Shown here: piece by piece, positions 23,331 through 34,912 of the stretch
How the letters are laid out: every line of letters begins with the position of its first letter
Position numbering within the stretch: position 1 is the stretch's first letter
Origin: Chamaecyparis obtusa
Lineage: Eukaryota; Streptophyta; Pinopsida; Cupressales; Cupressaceae
NCBI GenBank assembly: GCA_027943335.1
Contig: BSBK01003560.1
Coordinates: 1,265,001-1,329,000, forward strand
DNA length: 64,000 nucleotides
Direction: 5' to 3'
Notes under the pieces: model-generated
Databases searched by the model: none
What the model saw: the letters and a program-made list of their open reading frames with translations, nothing else
Told to the model about the DNA's origin: nothing
Position numbers and translations under genes: made by a program

Positions 23331-24400
23331 ATTTTTATGTCGAGAAAAAAAATTCTACTTCTCAACCTTATTTAATTCGCTATTTACTTTCCCTATCATT
23401 TATAAAGCCTAGTTATATTTATTGACTAGTTTTCACCTCATAGACTTAATATAGTTTTTACAGGAAGGATTTTACTTCTTTACATTTTGGTGAACTTGAA
23501 TTGTTGAATTACTTTAACTCTTTCCCTTAGGATTGTTGCATATGTTTTGTGTAATTAGATACTTGTGGTTTCTTAAGTTTCATATTAGACTAAGTGCTCA
23601 TTATTTTATTATTTTAGTATCTCTAAATAATCTTCTTGCTTATACAAAATATCAACTAATTTCTAACATTCCACTTAGGAGCCCTAGGTTGAACCCAACA
23701 ATGATTATGAACTAAAGCAATGCAATAATTACAGGAAGTTTAAACACTATTATTTATCTAAATCAAGAGGATTGCTTTGATCACATTCCTCATATTGCAA
23801 TCGTGGATAAGAGCAAAATCAATAATGTTGATCAAATTTTAAATTGATTTTGATCATCATGACAATAGTACTAATCTTTTGGATCTAATAGAGGCCTTCC
23901 ATGGTAAAATCTTATAGAATAAAGGTTCTTAGATGTATTGGCTAAAATATAATTGATCATTATTTACTTTTTTAATGATACACTCATTCTCTCCCAAGAA
24001 TCCCAAGCTTCCTATTTTATCATTTACTCCCATATTCTATCTCCCATATTTTCCATTCTTGATAACACTCTCATTTTCACCTCGCAATTACTACTTCTCT
24101 TATATATTTTTTATCCTAACATTTAGAATGTGTAATGATCATAAAGACCTAATAACTCATTTACTTTCTTTTAATGCTACTTAATTAGACTACAATCTAA
24201 AGTAATAATTAGGATTCCGCCCAATACATTATTTAACAATTCTAAAATTTCTAACACAATACCATGTTTATTTTTATATTATAACTAACATATATTGAAA
24301 ATATTATGGTAGATGTTAGACTCACAATTTATTATTTTTAATAAAGGTATGTTCTAGTCGACAATCATAAATCAAGCCAAATTAATCGCGTGGAAAAGCA
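23331..24400. other. arm sequence without recognisable gene
   Basis: This part is AT-rich, present in both arms (matching about 50200-51270), and holds only short frames with no family resemblance (for example 23975-24184, matching 50388-50597). It separates the LINE 5' end from the repeat block at 24440. Confidence 0.4.
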
Positions 24401-24424
24401 AAATTTGAAAAAGGCGGAAAAAAG

Positions 24425-24580
24425 CGGGATTGAAACCTCTTGAAAAATAAATCTAGAGCGTGTTAAAGCAACGGGAAAGAAAAATTGAACTTTCTTAAAA
24501 TAAATCTGGAGCGTGTTAAAGCAACGGAAAAGAAAAATCAAACGTTTTAAAAATAAATCTGGAGCAGGTTAAAGCAGGAA
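24425..24580. repeat. tandem repeat of about 52 bp (three copies left, two copies right)
   Basis: Copies share aaataaatctggagcgtgtt and aaagcaacggraaagaaaaat. The right arm at about 50075-50150 has two copies. The difference in copy number shows change after the arms separated. Confidence 0.7.
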
Positions 24581-25507
24581 AAAAAGCATATCAGGGTAAG
24601 ATAAATAGCCCTGCGTAGCTCCGTCTCTTTAATTTGCAAAGGGTATTCTTCTATTCTGCCAATAGCAAATTGTGTTCTTCCTTTCCTGTCAACAGCTTCG
24701 TGTCTCTCATTTGCAGAGTGTTCTTCCTTTTCTGTCAAATTTTTGTTGTGTTTTCTATGAATGGTTTTTTCTGTCTGTTTTTTATATGTATTTTTTAAAA
24801 TGTCTCTTATTGTAGGTTATTTTTGTTTTACTTTTCTTAAGATTCATCATGTTTTCCAGTAAGCATTTCCGCTCCGTCTGTCAATGTTCACCTGTGATTT
24901 GTTTTTTTTTTAATTGGTTTTTCTTTTTACATGGTAAGAGGTGGAACATGGGAAGAGAGAAAACAAAAGGAAGAGGCAGAGAGAAAAAGAAAGCCCCAAC
25001 TGATGGAGACAATTTTTTTTGTTCCAGGTAATTATTTTTACATGTGTTTGCTGTTTTAGATTGTTTCGATAACCATTTTCTGTAACTAGCAGCCCTTGTT
25101 TATTAGAAGAAAATTTTTAATATATTTGAATTGCAACAGGATGTAAGCTCTCCTTCAACTCCTATTAATAATATCTTTTTAAATACTGTAGACTGATAGA
25201 ATCGATTGACGCAGGGACATTTGGAGTCAGTGATGAATGCTGGAGGAACAAGGAGTTGCCTATTCTGGATTGAATAACAAAACCGCCATTGATGGGGGAA
25301 GATAATATCACCTACATTCAGATATGTCTACTAGTGTTTTCTTCTTGTCTACTAGCCATTCTTTACGTTAGAAACTGTTTTTTTATACTAGTTCTATATT
25401 CTTTTGTATGAATCCCATATTTTTTATGAATTTCAACTGAGATTAAAAATGATAGGTTGAGTGAATTGTTTGAGAATTTATTATGCTCTAGTATTTTTTT
25501 TTTTTGG

Positions 25508-27371
25508 GAGCAAGGATCAGATTTTAATACTTAAAGGAATCTCCAAATTGTGGCCCATATAATAATAGAGAAATTATATGGAAAGCAAGAAAGACACGAA
25601 CCTAAATATCTATACAAATTCCAGGGACACGCTGTTGGTCAAACCCAATATGGTGATGAAACTTTTGTACAAGGCCATGTACAAACTTATTAGAACCTCT
25701 TTTCTTTGTTAAGTACAACTTTTAAAAAAAAAAAGTGGTAATTTCTAAACAATTGTTTGTAATCCATGTCATGTTGCAGGTCCAGTCCAACATGAAACCT
25801 TTGTGCCACAAGGTCATGTACAAACTTATTTTAACCTCTTTTCTTTGTTTTTGATATTAAAAACAGCTAAAACCAGGGGCCGACCCAAAGAAATAGAAGG
25901 CAAAACTTCAGATAACACAGTTAACTGCCCATTAGCAGCAGAAAAAGAAGTGACAGAACCTCTTCCCTTTATTAAACACAACTTTCACAAAAGAATTGGT
26001 CAGCTCTAAACCGATTGTTTTGTAATTTATGCTTAATATACATGTGTGAAGTATCTTCCTTTGTTGGATGAATTCCACAATCTTACAATAAAATTCCTAT
26101 AAGGCTTAACTGTGCATGGTAAGCCCACTATCAATTATAAATCTGAATAGAAACGGATAATTATTTGCTCAAAAAAAAAAATGTTCTGTGTAGGTAGTAT
26201 CAAGTATAAATACAGAGCAAAACATGTGTTATGAGAAAGTCTTAATGGAAGGAGAAATTCTGAGGAGGCTGCAACATTCATTCATTCTTCCATGTTCTCA
26301 TCTATGACACAGTAAATTCAAGTGCAATCTAAATGTCTCCATCGAAGAAGATTCCACTGTATCATTGCAAAGCTCTTAGACAAAGCATGCAGTATCAATA
26401 TCTTAGGTAATGATCATCAATTGACTTACCTTGAACTTTGAGCAAGGATCAGATTTTAATGCTAAAAGGAATCTCCAAATTGTGGCCCATATTAATAATA
26501 GAGAAATTATACAGAGAGCAAGAAAGACATGAATCTAAATATCTATACAAATTCCAAGGACACACTGTTGGTCAAATCCAACATGGTGATGAAACTTTTG
26601 TACAAGGCCATGTACAAACTTATTAGAACCTCTTCTCTTTGTTAAATAAAACTTTCAAAAAAAAATGGTAATCTCTAAACGATTGTTTGTAATCCATGTC
26701 ATGTTGTAGGTCCAGTCCAACATGAAACCTTTGTGCCACAAGGTCATGTACAAACTTATTTTAATTTCTTTTCTTTATTTTTGATATTAAAAGCAGCTAA
26801 AACCAGGAGCTGACCCAAAAAATAGAAGACAAAACTTCAGATAACACAGTTACTGCCCATTAGCAGCAGAAAAAGAAGTGACAGGACCTCTTCCCTTTAT
26901 TAAACACAACTTTCACAAAAGAATTGGTCAGCTCTAAACCGATTGTTTTGTAATTTATGCCTTATATACATGCGTGAAGTATCTTCCTTTGTTGGATGAA
27001 TTCCACAATCTTACAATAAAATTCCTATAAGACTTAACTATGCATGGTAAGCCCACTATCAATTATAAATCTGAATAGAAACGGATAATTATTTGCTCAA
27101 CAAAAAAAAAAATGTTGTGTGTAGGTATTATCAAGTATAAATACAGAGCAAAACATGTGTTATGAGAAAGTCTTAATGGAAGGAGAAATTCTGAGGAGGC
27201 TGCAACTTTCATTCATTCTTCCATGTTCTCATCTATGACACAGTAAATTCAAGTGCAATCTAAATGTCTCCATCGAAGAAGATTCCACTGTATCATTGCA
27301 AAGCTCTTAGAAAAAGCATGCAGTAACAATATCTTAGGTAATGATTATCCATTGACTTACCTTGAACTTTG
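25508..27371. repeat. 932 bp direct tandem duplication (left arm only)
   Basis: Copy A is 25508-26439 and copy B is 26440-27371; both begin gagcaaggatcagattttaa and end ttgacttaccttgaacttt. The right arm carries a single copy at about 48304-49238. The two left copies are very similar but have separate small changes, for example gagctgacccaaaaaatag against gggccgacccaaagaaatag. Each copy contains the exon-like pieces described under findings and one TATA module. Confidence 0.85.
25600..26009 (+). pseudogene. unassigned exon-like pieces, peptide words ending in GHVQTY
   Basis: I do not recognise this gene. In copy A the plus-strand frame reads YLYKFQGHAVGQTQYGDETF with VQGHVQTY, then a stop. 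About 100 bp later, after a splice-acceptor-like catgttgcag, another frame reads QHETFVPQGHVQTYFNLF and then AKTRGRPKEIEGKTSDN. The first peptide recurs in copy B (26438-26626) and in the right arm (49052-49288, minus strand) with conservative changes, and the two peptide words share QHxxETFV..GHVQTY. TRGRPKE looks like an AT-hook core. Stops and weak continuity argue for a captured, decayed gene fragment rather than a working gene. A non-coding repeat with chance frames is the alternative. Confidence 0.3.
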
Positions 27372-28279
27372 AAGGAATCAGTTTACAAGGTTATCAATAG
27401 AATTGCCCCCTCCATTGTTCCTCATTGAAACTGTATCACCATTGTTCATTTTAAAATCTTTATCTGTGTATGTCTACGTACTTTTCTACATTTGCCATTT
27501 CAACATCTGTCATCTCCATTTAAATATCTGTCATTACCACATTGGAATCTACATGAGCCTTCCTTTCAACAGTTCTCATCAATTTGTGTGGATGTACGCT
27601 GCAAACAAAAATCATCTCTGGACATAGATAGAGTTGAAGAAGAGAAGTGCTACCAGGTACCAGGCATATTATATAGAGTATATTGAAACACTTGGTGCAT
27701 TTATAACATAAAGAGTATGGCCTAAGTTTTGAATGTAGAGAGGATTGAAACAGTCAATGCATGAAAATTAGCTGGTAGAATGGTTGTTTTAGAAACTTGA
27801 TATATTATTCTCAGCACCATGTATTTCTTTTTTCTTGTTTAATATTTTTTCCTGCTCACTAGTCATATCCCGCTTGTGGCCACTACCTAAACCACCTGAA
27901 GTACAAACTGCACTCGATACACACTATCTAAAGTTAAACCACCTGAACTACAAACTTCACTCGATGCACACTATCTAAACCACAAACTGCACTCATTATA
28001 TAAATGGATTCCAAAAATGAAAATAATTAGTACATTACATTCTTTCTATCATCACTTTTTAATGAACTCTATTAATCCATTATATGCAATCACACTTCTC
28101 CTCCTCCATGATGTTTGTCCTATAATTGGGCTGCTTCTTCATGAGAAGTTCTTGTGTCTTTATGTCTTGGAAGAGGAGGCCTGGATCTTCTTTGATTAAT
28201 TGTAACTAGGAAGAAGAGGCCTGTGAAACCTGCACATTGCAAGTGGATTTTTAATTGCAGACTTTTGATTTTACCTAAA

Positions 28280-28620
28280 ACTTTGCCTTATCTGACACTT
28301 TTTCTCATGACAATTATTTTCCCTATCTTCTTGACTTCACTTGATGAATGCTCATGCTGCCTCCTGTAAGAACACCAATATGAGTGCCCTTACAATGCGA
28401 GAGCTGCAGAGTTTTTCCATGCCCTCATTGATAGTATCGGTTTTCTTTGTTTGTTAACTTTAGCTCAAGAGACAAGGCCAACTAAATGGGAATGTGCTCT
28501 GGATGCACTATCCACTAACCTGCCAAGAAATATAACATATCTGTGTTGGCTGGTCCTTGTGAGAGGGCACTTATGGACAGCTTCGGTTGTAAAGTGTTGT
28601 AAGTCAGACAATTAGAAGAG
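28280..28620 (+). pseudogene. unknown frame matching the 107-residue ORF of the right arm, with stop
   Basis: The frame corresponds to 47418-47095 on the minus strand. It shares YNARAAEFFHALID, LCLLTLAQETRPTKWECALD and VRGHLWTASVVKCCKSDN. Here a TAA interrupts it after SCCL, where the right-arm copy is open. No family is recognised. Confidence 0.35.
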
Positions 28621-28809
28621 TTATAAAGATGTTATGCTTGATGATGCCATCCGTCTTAAAGATCTGTCACTTTTATGACATTGCACATTGTTATTAGAGA
28701 ACAAGCTGTTATAGGAATTATTCTTCAGTGTATGCTGATATTACTTATGCTGGGAGGTGGGTTTTGGTGGCTGTATAAAATATTGCATGCCTAAGCCGAT
28801 TTTGTAATG

Positions 28810-29250
28810 ACTAATGAGTAATCCATATATTATATACATGCACGAAGAGACTACCTCTGCTGGATGAATTCTACAATCACAAGCCAACCACTGTACAATG
28901 AATCTGCCAAGTTTGAATCGAATCACATGCATTCTATGGCCTATGCACATTGAAGGCAGAAAACCGTACCCAAACCTAAAAGGTTTAGGCCATGAATCTG
29001 CCCTGTGTATTCTAGCTGGGAACGTGAGATAGGAATCGAGAGATATGTAAGTTTGGGATAGAATGAAACTCCCCTAATAATCCATGTCTTATATACATAG
29101 CCAGAAGAGACTTCCTCTGCTGGATGAACTCCACAAACCAACCACTGGTAACAAGAGAATATGCCAATTTTGAATCAGCTCTCATGCATACTATGCACAG
29201 TGAAGGCAAAACGCTGTACCCAAACCTAGAAGGGTAATGTCATATGATAA
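28810..29250. repeat. two diverged copies of a 260 bp TATA-containing module
   Basis: The words tatatacat, gaagagactwcctctgctggatgaa, ccaacca and gtacccaaacctaraaggkt recur in the same order at about 28830-28990 and 29088-29240. The same pair is present inverted in the right arm (46440-46640 and 46735-46900). A third relative lies in each 932 bp repeat. Confidence 0.7.
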
Positions 29251-29483
29251 GTTTGAGTTGGAATTAAAAAGGATATTATTGCACCAGATTGAATGAGTGT
29301 GACAGCTCTATGCAAGGTAGTAGTTCCAAATGCGATACTTATCAGAATTCTATATTCATAACACCAATATATCACCACATTGTTTCACTATTTGCAACAA
29401 ATAGATTGGGTCTCCAATCGGATCAGTTTATGTTTACCAAATTACTAGCATACTTTCAGCCTATGCCAAAATGTGAGCTTTGA

Positions 29484-32213
29484 AACAGTGTATGGATATC
29501 CATCAGATTTTACCCTTCTCAGTAAAATGCAATTTATTTGGTAGTTGGGTTCAATCAAATAAGCCAAGACATAAAAATTAGACTCCAGCTAGAATTAGCT
29601 ATTGTCCCCTTCAACTTGTTTCAAGTTATATTACAGGCTTGTATTATGTGCTGAACACTTTTCTCTGAAGTGGCCCTCCTTGCTTTCAAAGAAATAAGTT
29701 AAATATGCAATTAGATTATAAAATGAGGAAATAGGTTAGTGAAATTGAAAATCCTCCCATGATTACCACCGGTAATGTCATTGTATGCCAGACATAGATT
29801 GAATCGCACTGCACATTTTCCATGTTTTGATCAGTCACCTTTAAATACATTTGGTTGAGGCTACGGGACTTTCCTGGAGCTTTTATATGGCAATTTGATC
29901 AGAATGGATATAAGTACATCTCATCTAGTCTTCTTGACAAAAGGATGGTGGATATAGTTGCACATAAATATGAAACCTTAAAGTGCGCTATGCATTAGGA
30001 ATATATACTATATAAACCACAAAAATAGCTATTAAGTTTTGGATAATCCAAAAAAGATATTGGAGGTTTAACTACAAAGTATTATAAAGTTGTTTCTTAT
30101 TGATTATACATGTTTCCATGTAAATGCACATTGATAGAGAATAAAAAAGTACACTAGAAATCAGAATATTGTTCATTAGATCAGACATGGCTACAAGACT
30201 TTCCTAGAGCTTTTATATGGCAAATTGATCAGAATGAATATAAGCACATCTGATCTAGTATAGTTATAATTACAATCTCTATCAAGATCTACTTTAGCAC
30301 TCTACTTTTAATTTTCTTCTTTTTGATTTAATAGATGATTTTATACCGTACTCTTCTCTTCTTTATATAGCTGGAAGGACTTTAACAGAGTTGGAAGTGG
30401 TAGAATCGACAGTTCACTTCATATTCCATTCGGTATTAGTTGAGCAAAAATTGTACAATTGGGTGAAAACTGCAGGTTTGGTTTCTCCTGTGCTTTTGGT
30501 CCCACAAAATCCTATATTTGGGTTATAGGAAGAATTCTTCCCTCATTTGCGAATATCTTGTGTGTATCAGCTTAACAGCTTCTGTTTTGCTGAAGCTCTA
30601 ATAGCTTAAATACTTGATTTTCACGGCATGCTACAATGATTCATAGATCGTGAAAACTGTTATGTAGATTCTCCCCTATACATAATAATTGGTGCAAACA
30701 TAAGCATGCTTATTACTGCTATGTATTCTCCTTCAAATACTGACGATGCCTATTTGTCCCTATATAATGCTTTCCGCTGGCTTCCTCCAACCCTTGTCAT
30801 TTGTTGATCCTCTCTGTATTGAATTGGTGTGACAGCTTGCAATCTAAAATAAAATATTCAGTTCCAGCTATGTCATCCGAAGAACCTCTCGCCTCCATCC
30901 ATTTCCAAATATCTGTTGGACAGGGTGACTCCCCAAACTGCCCATTCTAATTTTGACTCGCTGTGAAAAAATGTTCTACTCATTACATCTGAAATTGATA
31001 TGAATCCCTTTAATGAAATTTCAATGCCCACAATCAAGATAGGGATCAACAAAACTAGTGAAATAAAAGTCTTGGTTAAATGCGAGAACCTGTTTTACCC
31101 ACTGCCTTTTCAACATAGGGCTTTCATCAACTACCACATTCATCAATCCCTTTATCTTTGCTAACTTGTCCGTTGCATTTTCCTTCAGTTGAGAACATTC
31201 TGAAGCATTAATAGTTTTAGAATCAAAGAGCTTCTGTAATTCTGTGCATCATTTTCCCTATTCAAACTCTCCTTCCACAAATCCATGCCCTGGATTAATT
31301 TTCATGTTTCTAATAACATGCACTTGCATCCTTTAGTTATATTTTCATATACTTCATTGTCATAGTGACAGGGAAGTGCTATTTTGGATGAAGAAATTTA
31401 AACATATTTGGGGTGTGCATTATGATAGTGACAGAGGGAGGTGCTCCTTTAGAATTGCATTTAAAATAAATATATCTATTTTTTTTTGGTTAAGAGTAGT
31501 ACAGACTATCATATTGTATATTGTATATTTGTATGATAAAGTTATGGAGATTTATGGTCAGATTTTTTTTCATCAAAAGTTTTGATAGATCAAAAATATG
31601 CATAAGTTGTTCATATATTTCTATTAAGTTATTTATTTAATTTTTTTATATCAATTTAATTTTAATAAGAGTATATATAATTGTTTTATTTTTTATTGGT
31701 ATAAATTTAAACTATGATCAATGTTGAGTGTTTGACAGGTTAGCCAGTGTTCAGAAATGTTTGGAAGCTGCTGAAGTCAAGTAATGAATGTAATATACAA
31801 AATTTTAAATTTTTTTCTGAATATTGGATGGGTTACTAAATGCAATATTTAATATTTCAAATTAGAAAAAATGCTGCATGATTTAGTCGATTGTTAAAAT
31901 TAGTGTAATTATAATTTGTAAATTGAGGCAGTTTACTAGATAATGCAATATTTATAGAAGTTGTTGCATTTTGAACTGGTTGTCATCAATAAATGTAATA
32001 TATTAAGAGACAATGTCTATCCAGTAAATTGATATGTAACCTGATTTATTATTTAATGCCATTATTGTTATTTGGGAGGGGTTGAATTTGCCCCCTTCCT
32101 AAGGCTGCAAAGAATGGTCATTGGCCATGGCCATTCTTTGAGGTCTATTGTTGTGTCTTAATTTTTTTTTAAGATTTTATAATTTTACTGCATAAAATTT
32201 TATCATTTTCTCA
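29484..32213. other. inner part of the left arm, no gene recognised
   Basis: The part is AT-rich non-coding sequence shared with 43716-46230 in reverse. A segment tggagcttttatatggcaa with agaatggatataagtacatct occurs twice (about 29876-29930 and 30207-30260) and is also doubled in the right arm. The inner end of the arm is at about 32213, where a gagagaga run replaces the homology. Confidence 0.45.
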
Positions 32214-32640
32214 ATGTAGAGAGAGAGAGAGAGATCCTAAAAAGCCGATTAGTCCTAAGGAAAGCATTGTCTCCATTATGGGACCCGCTGAATAATGCAT
32301 AGGAGCATGATAATGAAGAGATGAATGTAAGGAAAGCTTTGTCTCATTAGCTATGCACATAAGAGAGATAAGGCACTTAGATCGGTAAGATAAATAGTAC
32401 GCATAACACAAAACACCAAGATTTGTTCTCGAGGAAAGTCGGTTAAGGGAAACCCTGCTAGGAGTCAAACCCACTAGATGAATATACATTATTAAAAGTA
32501 TTTCTCGGTTAAGAGCAAAATAGAGAACACAAGATGCATTGCAATCATGGACTTACAACCGAATCTGTAGGCTCACTGTCTAGAGCTCACTGCTCACAAT
32601 ACAATCTCAGATTTGGCCCTTAGTTGGGTTCACTGATCTA
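32214..32640. other. spacer start, GA-run and unassigned sequence
   Basis: The GA run (about 32216-32233) marks the inner limit of the left arm. The following 400 bp contain one 92-residue minus-strand frame without family resemblance. Confidence 0.35.
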
Positions 32641-34800
32641 TCTTCAATTACAATAGGGAAATGTGATCCATTGGGGATAGCATCATAAAAATAAAAATTT
32701 CCAGGGTAAGGAAGTTTCTAGAGTATTTGTTTAGCCAAATTTGATTCCACTCACCATTAGAGTGGTAAGTTATCCATATCTATTTTGAAAGTAAAACAAT
32801 GTTCATCAATCTAATCCTCCTGAGACCCAAATGACCCTATTTTTTGGTCTACACACTTTATCCCAAGAAATAAGAGACATTCTCTTTTTTTCCTCAGCAG
32901 CACCTGTCCAAAGGATGTTTGTTTGAATCTTTTCAATAGCATCACCATATTTACCTGGAATTTCATATAAGCTAAGAGTATAGATAGGAATACTCTGCAA
33001 AGAAGCCTTGAGAAGATGGACCTTACCAACTTGGCTTAGGAGAGTTCATTTCCATCCCACTAACTTTTTATTGAACTTGTCCACTATAGATCTCCAAAAG
33101 GAGTCTAGGGGGTTGATGCACAGGGGAAGTCCCAGATACATAGTAGGCATAGTGGTCATCTGACATCCCAAAATCTTACTAATTATCAATTATCTTTTGT
33201 TAGGAGTATTTATAAAATAAACACTACTTTTGACCCAGTTAATTAGTTGGCCCGGTTAATTATCCCTACCTCTTTGCCATTGTTAAGGAGTGGATGTTTT
33301 CATAGACAGTAATGATGGAATCTAGAATTTGTCTCCCCGACACAAAGCCATTTTTTTTGGGGGGGGGAATGAGAGCGGGGAGCATTATGAGAATCTTGGA
33401 AGTTAGGATCTTAAAAATAATTTTATAAAAATAATTACAAAGGCTTATGGGGTGTACCAGATCTAAAGAATCAACGCTAGCAACTTTGGGAATCAGAGCC
33501 AGGAAAGTACCACTAATATCCTTTAAAATATTCTTAGTCTCGAAGAACTCCTTGACGACATAGGTGATATCTTTTCTCAGAATGGTCGAATACATCTGAA
33601 AGAAAAACATAGGGAAACCATCTGGACCAAGGGCCTTATTTCCCTCAAAGGAAAAGACAACTTTCTTGACTTCATCCTCGGAGGGGATATTTCCAATTAC
33701 AGAATTCTGATCTTCATTAATAACATGGAGGATGCATTGAAGAAAATCCTCTTGAGACTCCTCGTTCAAATTGGGATCTTGAGAAAGAAGATAAAAAAAT
33801 TAGTTTCTAACTTCTTGTCTGATTTTATCCTCATCATTAATCATTCCATTATTCACCTTTAGATTAGCTATTTTGTTAGTAGCCTTGTGTTTCTTTATAG
33901 TCATATGAAAATATCTAGTGTTCCTATCCCCCTCTGTCAACTAGTTTGAACGAGCTCTCTGTTTCTAGAAAGTTTCTTCCTTGGAGACAATATCATGGTA
34001 TCTCCTGAGAATATCATTTTCCTCATCTATGGATATGTTTTTATAACCTTCAACCTGTATTTGATCTTGAATATTTTTAAGGTCATTAAGGATCGCAACT
34101 TTGGAAGAGAAGATATCTCCAAAGCACTCCTTGTTCCACTTCCTTATGCAAACCTTGACATGTTTTAGTTTCTTAACCACTTTGAACATAGCAGTCCCCT
34201 CCACATGAATCTGCCACCAATCTTTTATTTTGTTTTCCAACTCAGGATGCATAGTCCACATCTTCTCAAATCTGAAAGGGAAGTGCTTTGTACTTTTAAT
34301 AGAGCCAACTTGAAATAATATAGGATAGTGGTCCAAACCAATTCTAGCATGAGAAGACAAAGAAAAAAGTAATGATCATACCAGTCATTGGAGATAAGAG
34401 CTCTGTCTAGATGAACCTGAATCAAATATTTCCCAGATCTTCTATTTGTCCAAGTATATTCAACACCCTGAATATCTAGATCATGGAGAGAATGAGAGGT
34501 GATGAAGTCCATAAGGTCCAATCTTCTTTCCAATTGAGAAGGGCACCCACCATACTTTTCTGGTTCCCTAAGTGGAGTATTGAAATCTCTTATTATTAAC
34601 CAAGTATCATCTTTAAAACTAGATTTGAGCATAGACAACTTTTTTCAGAATTTGTTTCTCCCTTTCAAAGTATTTGGAGCATAGATATTAGTGATCATCC
34701 AAGAAGTACCATCTTTAATATGTTGAAATCTAATACAAGCAATGTTATTATCCTAGATAATAACATCCCCTCTAATGCTATTGAGGTTCTAGATCCGATG
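32640..34800 (-). pseudogene. L1-like LINE ORF2 with RT catalytic core deleted
   Basis: Minus-strand order: a truncated endonuclease (WMITNIYAPNTLKGRNKF; 34638-34225 with RDFNTPL, YTWTNRRSG and HLDRALIS; then IGLDHYPI and PFRFEKMWTM), the start of RT (33769-33266: NKALGPDGF, HPISLCNYFYKIIFKIL, GFVSGRQILDSI), then a jump to LINWVKSSVYFINTPN, MYLGLPLCINPLDSFW and the C-terminal KIQTNILWTG with SLISWDKVCRPKN (33000-32806). The stretch that normally holds K-x-D-x-x-K-A-Y-D-R-V, G-x-x-Q-G-D-P and F-A-D-D is missing at about 33255, so the enzyme is dead. Endonuclease G-D-F-N is R-D-F-N and S-D-H is L-D-H. The 5' end is truncated at about 34800. Confidence 0.85.
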
Positions 34801-34912
34801 TAGGGGGCTCTTTCCAGTCCATAGCCGAATTCAAAATTTGATTTCTCCCACTCGCTCTCCCACTCTCCATTTGCTCGCCCCAAGCCCGATAACTTAGTTT
34901 TTGTTATGAGTG

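Larger units (their letters stand above)
17401..32213. repeat. left arm of a giant inverted repeat
   Basis: This arm matches 43716-52960 in reverse orientation. Matched points, left with right: 17410-17588 with 52780-52950; 21786-23290 with 51283-52785; 24840-25330 with 49490-49910; 27403-27627 with 48047-48271; 28741-28950 with 46760-46969; 29289-29483 with 46239-46421; 32090-32213 with 43716-43850. Identity by eye is roughly 90-95 per cent. Compared with the right arm it has a 4192 bp solo LTR at 17589-21780 and an extra 932 bp tandem copy at 25508-27371. Its outer end is cut at about 17401 by gypsy sequence, so the original homology was longer. Confidence 0.85.

Noticed and set aside
24849..25031. 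Possible nuclear gene exon (MFSSKHFRSVCQC...)
   Set aside because: The right-arm copy lacks about 60 bp within it, without GT-AG borders, and no domain is recognisable.
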